10,410 nt of DNA from Bacillota bacterium (GTDB lineage Bacteria > Bacillota > Clostridia > Lachnospirales > Lachnospiraceae). The first letter of the stretch is position 1, and every line of letters begins with the position of its first letter. Below are positions 8,268 to 10,410 of this stretch, piece by piece. The DNA lies in NCBI GenBank assembly GCA_023399455.1, contig JAEWPN010000117.1, forward strand, positions 1 through 10,410, written 5' to 3'. A program made the position numbers and the translations under genes. The notes below the pieces were generated by a model. The model saw only the letters and a list, made by a program, of their open reading frames with translations. It was not told where the DNA came from and searched no databases.

Positions 8268-9278
8268 TCATTTATTTAAATCTTTGACAGAGTTTCTGAA
8301 AATATTTTTGCCTACCACCCGGTAGACCTCTCCGCCCTTCTTACTCGGATTATCCATGTGCCTGATGATCCTCCTCGATACTACCTTACCGATTTCTTCC
8401 ATATTAACGGCCACCGTCGTAAGCTGAGGCTCACACAGCTCCGCATAAATATCGTTATCAAAGCCAACGATAGATATGTCATCCGGAATGCGAAGATTCC
8501 TTTCCTTCAAAACCCTTACCAGACGAAAGGCCGCTTCATCGCAGTTGCACAAAAAAGCACTGGGAAGCGTATCGGGAAGTTTAAGATCTATCGATTCTCC
8601 CTCTATCGTTCTATCCGGTATCAGCCACTGCGGGTTAGGATCTACTCTCTGTTCCATAAGAGCCCGCATATATCCAAGATAACGGTCCGTAATGCTGGTG
8701 GTGGCTCCTACCGTACCTACGAATCCAATATTTTTATGTCCCATCTGCATAAGGTATTCCGTCATCTCATAGGTGCTGTAGATATTCTCTGTTACTACGG
8801 AATCGGACTTATGCGTCTCATCGTATACGTCCACATAGACCTTCGGCAGCTCGATGGAGTCCACCTTATCTCTGACTACATGGTCCAGAATCCCCAATAG
8901 GATGAGACCGTCAAACATTCCTTTTTTCTCAATCGTCTCTAAATCTCCCATGAGACTGTTTCTGTTAGGAGTAATCATAACGCTGGTACAGGATGCCTTT
9001 CTCAGTTCACTAATGATTCTCTCATACATTCCTATATAAAATTTCCCGCTGTCCGACATGGAGGTGAACCGGTCACTCATGATGACCCCGACCTTCCTCG
9101 TCTTCCGCTGTCCGTAGTCGGGAAGGATATAGCCATATTGTTCCGCCACCTGAAAAATTCTATCCTTCAGTTCATCGCTTACGCCGTCTTTTCCGTTCAG
9201 GGCTTTGGAAACTGTTACCTTGCTGATGCCCAACTCATCCGCAATGTTCTGCATGGATATTGGTTTTTGCGCTGCCAT
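8268..9278 (-). CDS. LacI-family transcriptional regulator of the glycan operon
   Basis: This gene encodes a sugar-responsive DNA-binding regulator, likely of the operon it heads. I chose the ATG at 9278 (336 aa, MAAQKPISM...), as AAAGGAGA lies about seven bases upstream. An in-frame ATG at 9302 would place that site inside the coding region. The helix-turn-helix covers about residues 8-30 (QNIADELGISKVTVSKALNG), followed by the third helix to YGY at 48-50. The periplasmic-binding-protein-like effector domain runs from VGVIM (63-67) to the end, with GHKNIGFVG, PDDISIVGFDND and LTTVAVNMEEIGK as family landmarks. The hinge is odd: only about 11 residues (ILPDYGQRKTR) separate YGY from the first effector strand, against about 16 usually, and the typical PNxxARxL hinge helix is not recognisable. 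Its inducer is unknown; the neighbours suggest a mannose/HexNAc oligosaccharide or a breakdown product. Confidence 0.95.
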   Translation of the reverse strand: MAAQKPISMQNIADELGISKVTVSKALNGKDGVSDELKDRIFQVAEQYGYILPDYGQRKTRKVGVIMSDRFTSMSDSGKFYIGMYERIISELRKASCTSVMITPNRNSLMGDLETIEKKGMFDGLILLGILDHVVRDKVDSIELPKVYVDVYDETHKSDSVVTENIYSTYEMTEYLMQMGHKNIGFVGTVGATTSITDRYLGYMRALMEQRVDPNPQWLIPDRTIEGESIDLKLPDTLPSAFLCNCDEAAFRLVRVLKERNLRIPDDISIVGFDNDIYAELCEPQLTTVAVNMEEIGKVVSRRIIRHMDNPSKKGGEVYRVVGKNIFRNSVKDLNK

Positions 9279-9302
9279 ATCCGCTCTCCTTTTCAAAATC
9301 AT

Positions 9303-9634
9303 TTGTTAGCTTACATTTGTTATATTTAACTTAACATATTTTTTACTTTTTAGCAATAGCAAGTTAGCAAGTTGTATATTTTTTATTTTTATGTTTTTAT
9401 TTTCTATCCACATTATCTAATTATCGTCGATTTTTGAACACGCAAAAATTAATAATTTTGTTTTATTTTACTTTTTTCTTTTTCATTCTTTTTTATGTTT
9501 TTGTTTTATATTTTTTGTTACCTAACATTTTATTATATAAATCAATTTCTTTCGACTTTATATATCTCACCGTCCTATCCCGAATTCTCGTTTGAAAAGA
9601 ACAAAAGTGTGCTCTGCTCACTGTCTTTTCTATG
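9303..9634. other. AT-rich intergenic region with short repeats
   Basis: No gene is supported in this stretch of about 330 bases, which must contain the operon's main promoter. It is markedly AT-rich, with a pyrimidine-rich plus strand at about 9470-9520. Short repeats cluster nearest the regulator: ATTTGTTA at 9301-9308 and 9315-9322, TAGCAA at 9351, 9357 and 9365, and AGCAAGTT in tandem at 9358-9373. An imperfect 17-base hairpin (9606-9622) followed on the minus strand by T-rich sequence may be a second, weak terminator behind the one at 9635-9680. A TATAAT-like hexamer near 9530-9540 lacks a convincing -35 partner. Confidence 0.6.
9333..9362 (-). promoter_or_regulatory. Candidate promoter of the regulator-led operon
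   Basis: Minus-strand TTGCTA (9362-9357) lies 18 bases before TATGTT (9338-9333), which would start transcription near 9326 and leave a leader of about 48 bases. An imperfect dyad, TGTTATATTTAACTTAACA (9318-9336, seven of nine pairs), overlaps the -10 and start site and could be an autoregulatory operator. The AT-richness makes other promoter placements possible. Confidence 0.3.
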
Positions 9635-9680
9635 AAATAAAAAAACACCGAAAATCTTAAAGTTCTTAAGATTTCCAGTG
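9635..9680 (-). terminator. Intrinsic terminator of the LytTR-DUF3021 unit
   Basis: AAATCTTAA (9652-9660) and TTAAGATTT (9666-9674) form a nine-base stem around AGTTC. CAC (9646-9648) and GTG (9678-9680) extend it past two mismatches. On the minus strand the hairpin is followed by seven T (9645-9639) and more T-rich sequence. It begins 28 bases after the DUF3021 stop codon, and it isolates the glycan operon from transcription arriving from the right. The plus-strand side lacks a T run, so it acts in one direction. Confidence 0.85.
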
Positions 9681-9708
9681 CGTTATAATTTGCTTTATTA
9701 CGTCATGG

Positions 9709-10104
9709 TTATTCAATTCCTTTTTGAAAAAGCTCCAATTCCCTATTGAAAGCATCGGCCACTCGCTTATCATTCAACCACGTGATTACATATACGGAAA
9801 CGAATACGAGCATAATAAAGAGAGCCAGAATGACAGAAAGTCCCGGTGAAAAACGAACTCCCGAAGCATAGTTAAGTCCGAAAATCATCGCTTCGATCAA
9901 AAACAGATGAAGCCCCTTCCTCACAATAGCTTCGACTACACTAAGTTCTCTCTTGGAATAACTCACGATACCCAGGAGAGAGGACAACACCCCTATCAGA
10001 GGCGGAGAAAAAAAGGCATAATAGCCGAAGGTGACCTCTTTGAGATAAACACTGCCTATGATGGCACTGCCTATAGTTATTAGAGTTGTACTGATGAAAA
10101 AGGC
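9709..10104 (-). pseudogene. DUF3021 family membrane protein, 5' end lost
   Basis: The reading frame from 10104 to 9709 encodes nearly all of a DUF3021-type integral membrane protein: AFFISTTLITIGSAIIG, then TFGYYAFFSPPLIG, then YSKRELSVVEAIVRKGLHLF, two more hydrophobic segments and a charged tail ending LFQKGIE. Four membrane helices are expected. The frame is closed by TGA at 10110-10108 and has no ATG before the first helix. The earliest usable start is GTG at 9990, which would give only 93 aa and drop the first membrane helix and most of the second. DUF3021 proteins commonly sit just downstream of a LytTR regulator and are thought to modulate it from the membrane. Here the upstream LytTR frame runs directly into this one with no intergenic DNA, as expected after a deletion. 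A 93-residue remnant might still be made. Confidence 0.75.
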
Positions 10105-10410
10105 CGTTCAGTGCCGGACTGATGCTCTTTAGCTGCATGAGGTTCAGCACCACGGACTTGGAGCAACGAATGAAGTGATAAGGAGCATAAGCCCTCTCCG
10201 CCTCATACAGCCGGAGCTTTATCTCAAATACCCGATTCTGTGTATAGGCGAACAACTTTTCATCTACCGCTTCAAAATAATATATATCCTCCAGCTTGAT
10301 TTTTACAATATGTCCGTTTTCCGCACCTGACAGCTCGATTCCTTTTGATATGGCATAGGTGTAAATATCCTTGATTTCCTGCGTCAGCTCGACACATTCA
10401 ATGATCACCT
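9941..10410 (-). CDS. LytTR DNA-binding regulator, 5' end beyond window, C-terminus disrupted
   Basis: The frame enters from the right edge. A GTG at 10408 is in frame, but family members carry further N-terminal residues, so the true start is probably outside. The visible protein resembles small stand-alone LytTR regulators: ECVELTQEIKDIYTYA, KLEDIYYFEAVDEKLFAYTQ, and FIRCSKSVVLNLMQLKSISP, the conserved LytTR core. Similarity ends at ALNG near 10103. Family proteins usually continue about 25-30 residues with a final strand and helix (typically containing S-R-x-Y-V). Instead the frame reads through DUF3021 coding DNA out of phase as Gln/His/Arg-rich sequence and stops at 9941. The final part of the DNA-binding domain is therefore missing and the protein is likely non-functional, unless the junction is a sequencing or assembly error. 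Confidence 0.75.
   Translation of the reverse strand, partial: VIIECVELTQEIKDIYTYAISKGIELSGAENGHIVKIKLEDIYYFEAVDEKLFAYTQNRVFEIKLRLYEAERAYAPYHFIRCSKSVVLNLMQLKSISPALNGLFHQYNSNNYRQCHHRQCLSQRGHLRLLCLFFSASDRGVVLSPGYRELFQERT

Noticed and set aside
8358..8900. 180-codon plus-strand open frame opposite the LacI-family gene
   Set aside because: It is fully antisense to conserved regulator sequence and has no protein family features.
9358..9373. Tandem AGCAAGTT repeats as LytTR binding sites
   Set aside because: LytTR regulators usually bind direct repeats about two helical turns apart; these are immediately adjacent, in front of a different operon.
9423..9431. Nine-base palindrome ATCGTCGAT in the AT-rich gap as an operator
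   Set aside because: It is short, lies far from the most plausible promoter, and nothing else near it supports a function.
9303..9634. Repeat-rich intergenic DNA as a CRISPR array or mobile-element remnant
   Set aside because: The repeats are only 6-8 bases with no regular spacers. There are no long inverted termini, target duplications or transposase fragments.

Overview
The window suggests a low-to-mid GC Gram-positive anaerobe of the Clostridia, most likely Lachnospiraceae or a close relative. The reasons are the strong AGGAGG-type ribosome binding sites, a Cys-anchored solute-binding lipoprotein, an LplB/LplC-type carbohydrate ABC importer without its own ATPase, a LacI-family regulator, and a LytTR/DUF3021 pair. 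This is inferred from gene style; no 16S or other lineage marker is present. Every supported gene lies on the minus strand, so the text below follows transcription, from high to low coordinates.

From about 9700 to 10410 lies the damaged end of a LytTR-DUF3021 operon. The LytTR DNA-binding domain runs in from the right edge and stops resembling its family about 100 codons into the window. A DUF3021 membrane protein follows in another frame without a start codon, so the two genes seem joined by a small internal deletion. A good intrinsic terminator (9635-9680) closes this unit. An AT-rich gap of about 330 bases with short repeats follows and should carry the promoter of the next operon.

From 9278 to 1 lies a carbohydrate uptake and breakdown operon, in the order lacI-type regulator, permease (LplB-like), permease (LplC-like), solute-binding lipoprotein, GH20-type beta-N-acetylhexosaminidase, GH38 alpha-mannosidase (3' end beyond the left edge). 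Neither glycosidase has a signal peptide, so both should act in the cytoplasm on imported oligosaccharides. GH20 plus GH38 points to ligands containing beta-linked HexNAc and alpha-linked mannose, such as fragments of complex N-glycans. The substrate is inferred, not shown. The importer needs an ATPase encoded elsewhere, as is usual for this class.

The operon has internal control points. A cre-like palindrome (6300-6315) and a possible promoter (6245-6273) precede the binding-protein gene. Two hairpins, one terminator-like, lie between that gene and GH20. A perfect palindrome separates the regulator from the first permease. These could give high binding-protein expression with less of the enzymes. 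The GH20 and GH38 genes look translationally coupled. I saw no CRISPR array, RNA gene, insertion sequence or phage gene. The ingredients are those of a known kind of locus; the unusual points are the broken LytTR/DUF3021 junction, the regulator's short hinge, and the layered internal regulation.
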